Shown here in pieces: positions 1-12,000 of a DNA stretch of 64,000 nucleotides. Numbering within the stretch: position 1 is the stretch's first letter; each line of letters starts with the position of its first letter. The notes under the pieces are model-generated. The model had not been told where the DNA came from. It did not search any database and worked only from the letters and a program-made list of their open reading frames with translations. This stretch comes from Micromonospora rubida (GTDB taxonomy: Bacteria; Actinomycetota; Actinomycetes; Mycobacteriales; Micromonosporaceae). Both the position numbers and the translations under genes were made by a program. The stretch covers positions 992,001 to 1,056,000 of the forward strand of contig NZ_JAAALO010000001.1 in the NCBI RefSeq assembly GCF_009908295.1, given 5' to 3'.

Positions 1-3000
1 TTCAGGAAATCACGCGACTGCCCCCAGTCGACGATTCCCCTCCAGCCGTCGAGCGCCCCGAACATCGCCGGCAGCACGTGATGCGGGGCGTCGGGCGGCA
101 GACCCATCGAAGCTCCCGCACCGGCCCGCGCCGGCCCGGACGAAAGGGCCGCGATCAGAGCCGCGCCATCGGAGGCATCCTCCCAACGCGCGGCCAGGTC
201 GGCGGCGGTCAACCCGACCGCCGCCGCCTCCAGCTCGGCAGCGAAGCCCGCGTCGTGGCGCGAGGCGTCCTCGATCAGAGTGTCGACGTGGTGGTAGTCC
301 ATCCGCACGACGATGCCGAGCCCGTCGCGCAACAACGCCACATCCTTGGCCTGCTGGTCTGACACCTCGCCGACCATGCCGTCCAGGGCCTGTTCCCAGT
401 CCTGGCTGCCCACGGCTTCCCAGCCCTGCATCCAGTCCTGCTCGCGGGTGGGGTATACGGCGGCCGCGACGGCCCGGAACGTCGCCACGGGGCCGACCGT
501 CGGATCGAGGATGTCCGCCACGGCTCGCAGCATGGCCGCGTCGTGGGAGATGCTCCACTGCGCAGCGGGCGGGGTCGTGAGCGGGGCGGCCTCCGCGAGA
601 TCGGCCAGCGCGCGCAGCGCGAGCGGAGACAGCACCGACCCGCTCACCGCCGCGACGAGGAGCCGGTGCCGAGTCTCCGGGCTGCCCTCCGCAAGGTATC
701 GGTAGGCCCGGTCCAGCTGGTCGAGGCGGATCGCCTCAAGCAACGCCTGGTGCGGGTCCAGCATCCGGCCGCCGGGGCCAGGTCCCCCCGCCTGCCCCTC
801 GGACAGCACCGGCTGGGGCCGCTCCCGCACCAATTCCGACGCGGTCTCGTCGGCGCGCAGCACGCCAAGATTCGCCTCGGCGAACGCTTGCGATCGGCCC
901 CAGTCCCCGTCGTGCAGCAACCAACTCGTCAACACGTCCGGCTCGACAAGGGTGACAGCGCCCGCACCACCGAACTCGCCGTGGAACTCCTCAGCGGTCA
1001 ACGACCGCGTCGACGAGCCCAACGGATCATGCACCAGGAAACCACCGTCGACCTGGACCCGCGCCGCGACAGCACCCTGCTCACGAGCGATCCACACCCC
1101 GGTCCCCGGCCGCAGCACAGGCGGCACCCCGGGCAGCGGCCCCACGGTGGCCCAACCGGCCCGCAACCCCCCGACCCGCAAACCGTCGGCCAGACCCCGC
1201 CGCGCCCGACCGGCCCGACCGTCGGCCGTGTCGCTGTCGTGCCGCCCGACGGAAGAAGCCGCACTCTCCCCGCCGGGCAGACCCTGGGCAAGCCACTGCC
1301 GGGCACCGTCGTCGGCCCTCTCCCACACCCGGCGGATCCGCTCGTCCAGCTCGGACGGCAACGCGTTCACCGCCTCGAACTGCAACGGGGTGCGCGCGAG
1401 CAGTTCCTCGTAGATCCGCACCCGCTCCGCCGCGTCGATCGCGGCCGCGTCGGCACGCCGCACCAGCTCGGGGTCGAGCGCCCCGACCACCTGCTCCGAG
1501 GTCTGCGGGACCCGCGTGTCGGCCGGCACCTGCACGACCCATCCCTGCGGATTGATCCGGTACGTGCCGGTCCCGGTGACCAGGTCGAGGTAGGTGTCCA
1601 GCTCGAACGCCACGCCCCGGGCCACGGTGACCGGATCCTGGCCGAGCATCTTCAGCTCGTCGGGCAGCGCGAGCGGCGGAGAGCCGGGCAGTTGCGCCCG
1701 AGTGACCTGGTCGATGATCGTGTCGACCGCGGCCTCGAACCGATGCACGGTGGCGGCGGGCTGCGGGACGCCCGCAGCCGGCACCAGGAGCCGCTGGTTG
1801 ACCAGGTCGGTGAAGCCGGCGGACTCGCGCTGCGTCTCGGGCAGGCCCCTCAGGTTTTCCAGGGCCCAGTCCAGCACGGTCTGGTAGCGCAGCCGGGCCC
1901 GTTCGTCGGTGTTGACGGTGAGCCGGATCGGGCCGACCGGGTCGTAGCGGTTGCCCAGCTCGTCGCGGATGAGCAGGGCCGTGTGCGCGGCCGCCTGGCC
2001 GGCGTCGAAGTCGCCGGCCTGGATCGTCTGGCCCGCCACCGGGCCCCTGGCCATCCCCGCGGGCGTGGTCCGGACCAGTAGCCCCTCCAGGCCGAACGAG
2101 CGCGCGGTCGGCCCCGGCGCGGGCCAGGCGGACGGCGGCTTGGAGCCCTCGGCGTCCCACGAAATCACCTCGCCCATCCGGCGCTGAATCTCGCGGACCT
2201 CGTCGGCGAACATCTCCACGTACACGTCACCGGGCAGCCAGCCGGTGCTGACGGTGTCGGATCCCGTCGCGGACAGCTCCGGGTTCGGATTCAGGGGATT
2301 CGGGTAGTGGCGGTGCGAGAACGCGCCGAGCTTGAACCGGCCACGGAGCCGGACCAGGTAGACCGGGCCCTGCATCTTCACGTGGTTCTCGCCACGCCTG
2401 CTGTCCTCGAAGCTGGTGCCGTGGCTCATCGGCGCGGACCGGTTGCCGCCGGTGCTGAACGTGAGCTTGGCGCCCTTCGGGCCGGCGCTCTCCTCGCCGA
2501 GCTTGACAGGGGGGAACGACATGTCCCCGTCGTAGTTGGCTCGCCAGCGGTCGCGGCCGTGGATGGCGGCGGTGGTGGCCTGGAACTTCGCGTACCGCCC
2601 GGTGCCGGTGCTGTTGACGATCTTGCTGATGATCTCCAAGGAGTGCAGCGACGCGTACAGCCGCATGGCGACCCGATTGTCCGGCCTGTTGGCGTTCATG
2701 AGATGCGAAGCCAGCAGGTAGCCGCCCTCGGCCACGTTCGGCAGAATGGCGTTCACCTGCGTCCGGGACAGCAGCCCGGACAGGGCGACGCTGCTCCGGT
2801 AGGCCGGGTCGTTGGCGGTGGCGTCGAGCAGGCGGGCCATGAGCCCGCCGGCGGCCGGGAAGAGGGCGTCGGCCAGCACCCCGCTGACGTAGACGTCGCC
2901 GGGCAGGGGCGGCAACGCGCGCGTGTCCGGCGTCGTCGAGCGGGGCATCGGGACGGCCTCCGCCAGCCCCTTGGGCACCTTGAAACTCAGCTCTGCCCGG

Positions 3001-6000
3001 TACTTCTTCGGCTCAGGCGGAGGGGAAGGCTCGTTGACCAGGCTGGTCAACGCGTCTGCCACGTCGACGAGGAAGTTGTTGATGGGCCGGCCCGCCATCT
3101 TCAGCCGCTTGACGTCGATGGTGATCGAGGCGTCGGTGGTCGCGCGGTAGTGGCCGCTCCAGTCGTAGACGGACTGGTAGTCGGTGCTCTGCGCGGCGCT
3201 CTTGACGGCGCGCGATCGCTGCGGGGCGAACGACACCGAGCCGCGGAGCGGAACCGGCTTGGCCGCAGGGTTGAAGCCGATGCCGGCCGGCGTGAAGTTC
3301 AGGCCCTTGGACCTGCCGAGGATGGTGGCGACGGCGCTGATGGCCATGTTGTAGTTCTCGATGCCGTACTCGGGCACCCAGTCGGTGTAGCGCGGTTGGC
3401 CTTCCAGGGCGACCGACAGCTTCACCTCCACGATCTCGGCCAACAGGCGGCCTCGGCGGTACGCGAGATAGAACCGCACGCCGTTGTGCTGATTCAGCAT
3501 GTCGTTCACCAGGGCGTTGGCGCGCTGCCCCGCCAGGGTGGCCTGGAGCGAGTCGAGGCCACCGGGCAGGGCGCCGATGACCTGCCCTTCGGGCGAGGCC
3601 CACACGAGGCTCCAGCCCGCGTCCCGCTCGGGAATGCTGTCGTGGCGGGCGCCGAGAAGGTCTTTGGCGACCAGTTCGACCTGGTCGTAGACCGCGTCGA
3701 GCACCGTCTTGGTGGCCGCCGGTCGGCCGTCCGGAGACGGCTCGGTGAACAGGGCCACCTCGTCGATCCCCGCGTGACCCAGGGACCGCTCTCCGGTCCT
3801 GGTCAGGTACGGGGGCAGGGTCAACTTGGCGAACGGGTTGACGTCGGGGGCCAGGTCGATCCCGAAGTCCCTCGTGAACCGCTCCCGACGACGCGGGTCG
3901 AGCACGGCACCGCGCTGCTCCGGGTCGGCGTGCCGGGCGGCGAGCGTCGACGCCCACCCCCGGACGCTGGGCAGGGCCAGCTGGGCGTCGAGGTCGGCGG
4001 TGCCGGTGGCGACCCGCTGGTTCACGTCCTCCCGCCACCGGCTCAGCAACCCGGCCACCGTGTTGCCGCTGAGCACCAGTTCCCCACGGGCCCACCGACC
4101 CATCGCATCCGCCAGCTGGACATCGCTGATCGGTAGTTCTCCCGAGGCGTACCGCGCCAGCGCCTCGGGCTCGGGCAGGAGGAAGACCATCGTACGGTCG
4201 GGGACGGCGGTGGTCCTCGCCTTGGAACTCTCGACAACGGAGACGGTCTCGTGCTTGACGGCGCTGCGAACGCTGAAGTCGACCTGCGACTGGAAGGCGT
4301 ACGCGCGGCCGAAGGCCAGTTTGATCATTTCCTGGCCGCCGGCGTGCTTGAGCTCCTCGGCGCTGCTCCAGCCCCACTTCGTGGCGAGCGACTCGCTGTA
4401 GCTGGGGCTCCACCCGTCGGCCTTCCCGCCGAAGGACAGACCGGGCAGTTTGAGGGACACGCCGCGCGACGAGTTGGCGGCGTTCACGGTCTCCGCCTGG
4501 TACAGCTCGATCAGGCCGGTGACGTACTTGTCCACGGTCGCGCCGACGAACCGCGTATCGTGGATGCGGTCCGCCTTGATCGACACCGCCGCGTTGGTGC
4601 CCGTGATGACGCCGGACTCGAAGAGGCTGTCGGTGCCGTACTCGCCGCGCAGCGCCTCCTTGAAGTGCGACTTGACGGCGATCAGGTTGGTCAGGCTCGC
4701 CACCGGCTCGGCCATCGGTCTACCGGCCTTGACCAGGTCGCCGAGCTGGCCCTCGACCGCGTCGTGCAGCCCGGTGGTGTCGAGGTGGTACACCACCCCC
4801 TGGGCGAGCACGTCCGCCTCGGTGTCGTTGGGGTCAACCTGGCTGAACGTGGACGGGTCGCTGTTGAGGTCCAGCAGCGCGGCACGCACCGTGCCCGGCA
4901 GGCTGTTCGTGGGTGGGACGTCGGCGGCGTCCGCGTCGCTGTAGCTGATCGTGTAGCTGAATCTGTACGGCAGGTTGAACAGCTTCACCCGGCCGGGGTA
5001 CTCCAGCAGCTCGGGGCGGTTCACCACCCGGCTGACCCGTTCCGACGCGCCGACGTTGGCGCTGCCGGAGATACCGAACAGGTCAATCGAACGGAGACCC
5101 TTCACGGACGTCGGCAGGTTGAGCTTCACCCCGAAATCACCCGAGAGGCCATGGCTGCCGCTCGCGCCCTGACCGCCGATGCCGATGCCCATGCTCAGGT
5201 TGACCACGTGGTACTCGTCGGTCATCCGGTCGTAGTACACCGAGTTGCCGTTCGCGTCGACCTCGTCGGTGAACCCGCCGCGCTCCGGATCCGCCACCGC
5301 CCGGACGGTCACCTTCGCGGTCCGGGTCGTCCCGTTGCGCCACTTGTGCAGGGTGAAGCTCATTCCGTCCTGGGTGAGGGTGTCGAAGTGCGACTCCAGC
5401 CCCTCGGTGGAGACCATCTTGCGCACCAGGTCGAGGTTGTCGACAGCGGCGGTGGGGTCGTAGCCGGTGACGGTTTGCGCGAGGCGCGTCCACCGGTCCG
5501 TCGCCTCGCCCGACCACGGCTGGGCGTCGTCCGGGATCAGGTATCCGCTCTCGGTCAGATCCCGCTTCAACAGCGTCCCGAGTTGCGCCACCAGCTGCCC
5601 GTCGACCTCGACCAGGCTCTGTCCCAGCCCGTGCCCCTCCAGCACGTGCTGTGGCAACCGGTTACCGCCCACGTCCTCCGGATGCCGCCCGGTGTTGCGC
5701 AGGCGGTCACGCCACTCCTGGTACGGCACGGTCTCGGTCTGCTCGGTGGCGGCCGGCGCGGTCGTGGGGTCGGTGGCCGGGCGGAAGGCGTCAGCGTCGA
5801 CGCCGAACCCGTGGTCGAACGCGTCCGGCTCGGACAGCTGCACCACGGCCGATCCGTCGACCGCGTCGATGCGCGTCGGTCCGTCCGTCGACGAGTTCGA
5901 GGTCGTCACGTCCGCGGACAGGCTGAACCGGACCTCGTGGCCGCCGGTCATGCCGGTGTATCGGGACACCATCACGTTCAGGGACGGTTGGGCGAAGCCA

Positions 6001-9000
6001 CCGCCGTCGTTGCTGGTCATGGTCGCCCCCACCCGACCGCTGATGCCGAGCGGAAGCCACTTCAAGGGCGAAGTCGCACCGGGGCTGAAGCTCAGCCCGG
6101 TGGACTGCTGGAGGGTGAACTCCCCGCCGTGCCCCACGATCGCGGTACGCACCTTCTCGATGTGCGCCTTGTCGCTCGTCGAGCTCACCCGCTCGGACTC
6201 GTAACCCTGGGCGTACACCCGGATGACGGCCGCCGCCGCCCCCTCGTGATGGAGCGTGAACCGGTAGCCCATCGTGTCCAGGGGCCGCCGCTGGTAGGCG
6301 GGCCAGTACCGGGTGTTCATCGCCTCGTCGAGATGGGAGTCGAGGTTCCACAGCTTGCGGTGGAGTTCCCGGCGCATCGGATCGCCGACGGACCGCACCC
6401 CGGTGAAGCCGCTTCTTTCGAGCTCCCCCAGGATCCGATCGTAGAGCCGCGTCAGTCCGGTCATGTTGCTGGCGGAGAAGGTCGCCGGCAGCTTGTACCG
6501 GTCGATCGACCGATCGCCCGGCAGCTCTGCGGTCACCTGCGCGGTGGGCGCGGTCAGCAGGTGGTCGGGGACCACGACGACCAGCCGGTCGCCTGCCCTA
6601 CCCGGCAGCTCGACCGGCGTCCACGGATTGTCCCGCAGCCCGTCCGCGCGCGTCTCGACCAGCCACACCGGACGGTACGAGAACACCGTCGAGTCCTCGC
6701 GGTTGTCGATCACCCGGCCCTTCTCCGCGTCGAGGATGTGCGTGGTCTTCTGGTCGGACCGGTTGATGGTCGCGGTGCCCTTGATCCCGAACTGGGTGGC
6801 CGCGCTCCACGGCACATCGAAGGTCCCGTCGAGGCGCAGGCGGGTGGCGCGCATCGTGCTGCCCTCGGTCTGGCTGTGCGCGCCGACCTGGAAGTTGCCC
6901 TGGGTGAACTGGTTGGCGTGGAAGCGACCGTCCTCGACGGTGGGGTGTCCCTCCTCGGTGTCGTCGACCGACGCTCCGGGCGCGACCGTGTCGTAGGAAC
7001 CGGCGGGATTGTCCGCCCGTTGCGGATCCTCCGGCGTCAGGTGGATCCGCACCTCCATGCCACCCAGCGCGAACAGGTGCCCGTCCTGGCCGACCATGAA
7101 CTGGTAGCCCTCGAACAGGGTCTCCCGCAGCAGATCCCACTCCTTCGCCGGCACCTCGATCCCCCGGCGCGTCGCCTCGGCCCGCAGCGCCGCCTCGATC
7201 CGCGCGACGTCCGGCAGGTCGGCCTTGAGCCCGGCGAGAGGGAGGGTCCGCGGGTCGGGGATCGCCGTCGGTGACGGATTGACGGGCGCGGCCGGGGTGT
7301 CCGGGCCGACGCTCTCCGGATTGCCGAACACCCGTACGTCCTGATCGGCGACGGGCACGCCGGACAGCAGCTCCGCGACCACGGCCGCGACCTCTGCCGG
7401 GATCGGCCCACCGGCGGACTGGACCACGACCGCGACCTTGTTCGACTCCACCGCCAGCGCATCCGCCGGCAACGTCGCGGGGTTCGTGCCGGCCTCGGCG
7501 AACAGGACCACGCCGTCGCGCGACTCGACCGTCCAACCGCGCCCCACCCCGTAGGCGCCGGTGGGAGTCGGCCGCAGGCCCAGCGGCCCGGGCAGCGGGA
7601 ACGCCGCACCGACCGGCACCCGGTAGGTGTGCGCGGCGGCCGGGAACGTCTGACGACCCCGCGCATCGACCGGCACCAACCCATCCACGCCTCCCGCCGG
7701 CCGCCCCAGCACGGCAGCCGGCAACACCAACTCAACAGATCCACCGAACCGCTCCCGCAACCGATCGACCAGAACATCCACACCAACATCGGCCGGAACG
7801 TGCGCGGGCGCCAGGAACACCTGCAACGCCTCCGCGCGCTCCGGCCCCAACGCCAACCGCACCGCCTCCACCACCGCAACCGGATCAGCCACCGACCCGT
7901 CCAACACCAGCCGAGGCCGCCCCACATCCACCAGATCCGACCAACCCAACCCCACCACGTCGTCCCCCGGCCGCGACCCGACATGGGCCAACACCCCACC
8001 CGCGACAAAGGTCAACCCGACCCCGTCGGGCAACCCGACCACCGTGCCCAGATCAAACGCGCGCCGATCCAACCCGACACCCGAGGTGACGAGGCGCGAC
8101 ACCGCGCCCGCCGGCATCGCCGCGAAGAACCCAGCCAACTGATCCCGTACGCCGGCGGGCAGCTCGGTGCCGCGCCAGCCCAGGAACACCGACGGGTCCT
8201 GCCGGACGCCACTGCTGTCCGGCAGCAGACCGGCGTCGGGCAGCGCCCCCCGGGCCGCCTCCAACAGCCCCTCGGGCCCGACCCACAGGTGCGTGCCCCC
8301 CTCCCAGGCCACCCAGCCGTCACGCAACCGGTAGACGCCCGGGGACAGCTCGGGCAGCCCGTACGGGGTGGGTCGCGTGTCGGCGGCGACATCCGACAGG
8401 AACAGGTAACGGTCAGGACGCCCGCCGAAGAAGGTCACCGCACCGTCGGCGTCCAACGGAACAATCCGCGGATGCGACACCGGCACATCCGACAACGCCA
8501 CCCGAGGAATCGAAAACACCGCAGAATGCTTCTCCCCCAACACCTCCCCAGCGAACTCCAACGCCCGACCCACACTCACCCGCTGACCCTCCGGCCAGTG
8601 CAACACCGCCCTCGTCACATCCTGCGCCCGCAAACCAGCCAACGCCGCCCCAAGACCCACCGGGTCCAGCACCGACGGGTCCAGCAGAATCACCGGGCCG
8701 GACCCGATCGGCAACGGCACCCGCGAACTGACCGAGCCGGACCCGGCAGCGCCGTCGTGCAACAGGGTCCCGCCGACCGCCCGCTGCAACCGCAGGCCCT
8801 TCGGCAACGTGGCGGCCATCGCGACCAGCAGCGCGTCGGCGGACGGAGCCGGCACGGCGGGTGTCGGGGTGACCTCCGGCGGCTGGCTCGTCTCGGCGGG
8901 CACGGCGGCGTTGAAGTGGTTGTAGACGCTCGGGTTTCCCGGGTCGAGCGCCACGTGGTAGAGCGTGACCGGATGGCCGGTGGACGGGCCGTACCCCTCA

Positions 9001-12000
9001 CCGGCCACCGGTCGCACCTCCGGCGCGCCGGCCTGCGTGGAGGGGACGGTCTGCAGGATGGTGAACCGGCTACCGGTCGCGTGTGCCAGCAGGGGGGCCA
9101 GGAACTCCCCGACCGGAGCGCTCCAGTTGGCCGACCAGCCGTCGACGGCCGACCCCACCCGGGAGAGCTCGTCGCGGTCGAGCGGGCGCTCGGGGTCGAC
9201 CAGCGCGGCGGTCAGGAAGGCGCGGGCGTCCTCCAGGCTCAGCTCGTCGGCCGGAAAACCCCGGCCGTTCAGGTTGACGAAATCCAGTTGCCGTTGCGGC
9301 ACGTCCGTCTCGGCACCAGGGTGTGGGCCGCCCGATGCGATCGCAGCGTCACGCGCTTCCTGGTACCGCTGCCGGATCCGCTCCGGGGCCAGGAAGCCGG
9401 CGTCCGTGACATGGCCCCGGCCCAGCTCCCCGAGCCGCCCCAGCACCTGCTCGCGGCTGTGCCTCGTCACGTCCTGTTCGACCTGCTCCCGGAAGTTGAC
9501 CCGTTGACGGAGCACGTCCGCCGGGAGCTGACCGGCGTTGGCGTCGAGGTAGTGGCGGACATGGGCCTGCAGCAGCCGGGTCACCCGCCCGACCGGGGAT
9601 AACGGGGGCACCCGCGAACCGACCAGCCCGGTCACGGTGGCACGCACCCGGGCGGGGTCGGACAGGAACGTGCCCAGGTCCGGGGTGAGGCTCGTGCCCA
9701 GCACGTCGCGGACCAGGACCGGATCGGCGGCGATGAGAGAGTACAGCAGACAGTAGCCGTCGCCCGGCACCGCGAACATCGGCGTCGGGCCGCTCTCCGA
9801 CACCGCCGCCGCCTGGCCGGACATCCCGGGCGGGGTGTCCACGCCCTCGTCCCAGAACGCGGCCACGCTGCTCGGGCCCTGCGCGGCGCTGGCGGCACCG
9901 GCCGGGCGGTGGACCGGGCCGTGGCTGCCGGCCACCCCGGCGTAGTGCGGGGCCAGCGTCTCCACGATCTGCCGCAGATCGGCCTCGGTGACCGGCAGCT
10001 CCGCGTCCGGGTGGTGGTGGCCCATCAGCGCCGACTCGGCGTCCACCATCGTGGGGTCACCCCGGCGCGGTCGCGGGGCGCGGTGATCGACGGCGCCGAG
10101 GAAGTGCAGGACCTCGTGCGCGTACGACGCCGGCGGCTGCCCCTGCGCCCAGTGCGCCTGGTCCGTCCGGCTCGCCGGCGTCCCGACCGTGACCGTGGCG
10201 TGCGCCTGCCCGGGATCGTCGACGAACCGCACGTCGACCCGCATCGGCACGTCCACCGACGGCAGCCGGTACCCCGGATCGTTCAGGTACCGCTGCACGC
10301 CCTCGCGGGTGGCCTGCCTGACCGCGTCGAGGGCGGCGTCCGGCTGGCCGGTCAGGTGCAGCCGGACCTCGAACACCCATGCGTCGGGCCGGGGCACCAG
10401 CGCGTACCGCACCGCGACCCGCTCGCCGCCGTCCGGCGGGCGGGTGACGGTGGAGCCGCTGACGTCGAACGCCTCCCCGGTCCGCCGCCAGCGCTCGGCG
10501 TCGATCTCGACCGTGCCCACGGCGGGAGGGGGTGGCGTCGTGCCGGCGTCCGGGGCGAACAGGGAGCGGTAGCCGTCCAGCCACTCCCGCTGGAAAGCCT
10601 CGGCGAGTTTCCCGCCGCCGACCGGGTCGGCCGAACTGACGCCGCCGACCGGGTCGACGTCGTGGCGCTCGGCCAAAGCGGTGAACTGGGTGCGCGCGGC
10701 CTCGGCCGCCTGCGCCGCGTGCTGCTCGAGCGTCACCGGCCCGAACGGGGTCCCCGTGGCCCCGGCCGCGGGCGCGTGGGGGACGGAGGCGACCCGGGCG
10801 GGCAGGTCCCCGGTCGCCTGCTGGACCACGTTCACCACCGTCTGCACGTGCGGGGCGAGCGAACCGCCCGGGGTCAGCAGCGGTGCCGTGCCCAGGATCG
10901 CGTCGAGGCCGCGATCGACCTGGAGCCGTACCTGTTGGGCCGCCGCCTCCCGCACGGCGGACGGCACGGGTGTGCCGGCGTCGAAGTACCTGTCGACCTG
11001 GAACTGCGCGGCCAGTTGCGCCGCCGACCGCAGTGCCTGCCGGTCGAACTCCGCCGGCAGGGCGGCCATGATCTGCTGCGGGGACGCGCCCGAGCGGGCC
11101 ACCGCCTCGACGATCCGCTCCACCGCCTGGTTCCGGACACCGGCCAGGTGCTGCTCGGTGAGCAGGTTCCGGGGCAGGTCGAGGCCGGTCAGCAGCGTGG
11201 CGACGGTCGGGCCGCCGAGCCACCGGGTGAAGATGGTCTCGACCGGCACCGGGAGCGCGGCGATGGCCTGCCTCGCCTGCGCGAACTGCGCGGCCAGGGT
11301 GTCGTACCTGTCGACGAGGTCCTGCTGCAACCGCTGCCACCCGTCGACGCGGATGTCGGTGGCGGCGACCCAGCTCGGCACCGACACGAGCGGCACCGGA
11401 CCTAGGGTGGTCGTTGTCGGGCCCAGCGTGATCGGCACCGGAACTGGTCCCTCGGTGCCCGGGGGAAGGGTCGATCCGCGGGACAGGTGGGCTGCCGGGT
11501 CCGGGGCCGGTGACCGCACGGACGTGCCCCGGGCCGTTGGCAGCACAGGCTGGCCCGTCGAGGAGAAGGCGGTGCCGCCGGGCAGTTGCAGCCGTGGCAC
11601 GTTCGGCATGAACCCGAGACCCTGTGCGCCCCGGCGTCCGCCCTTGCCGAGCCCGGTCGCGGCCATTCCGGTGCCGGACTCGACCGCACCGGAGACGGCG
11701 TCGCCGCCGGCGTTGCCGGTGTCGTACTTGTGGTCGACGATGAGGCTGGCGCCGACGCCGCCGCCCACCTCAAGGCTGATCTCGAAGGCCGGCCGCGTCG
11801 TCAGCCCGACGATCGGGCCCCGCCACGCCTCCTTCACGCCCAGCTTCGTCAGTCCGCTGCCGAACGCGGCGGTCCCCTTACCGAACAGCGGCACGGCGGC
11901 CGTGCTCAGTGCGGCCACCGCCAGCCCGTACAGGGCCTGCTTGCCGATCGCCCCCCAGTCCAGACCGGACCGGATGCCGTCGGCCATCTGCGAGAGCTGG

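Noticed and set aside
4251..7274. A 1000-codon open frame on the plus strand inside the giant gene
   Set aside because: It is the antisense mirror of a high-GC coding region, has Arg/Val/His-rich composition without any recognisable domain, and the opposite frame is clearly coding.
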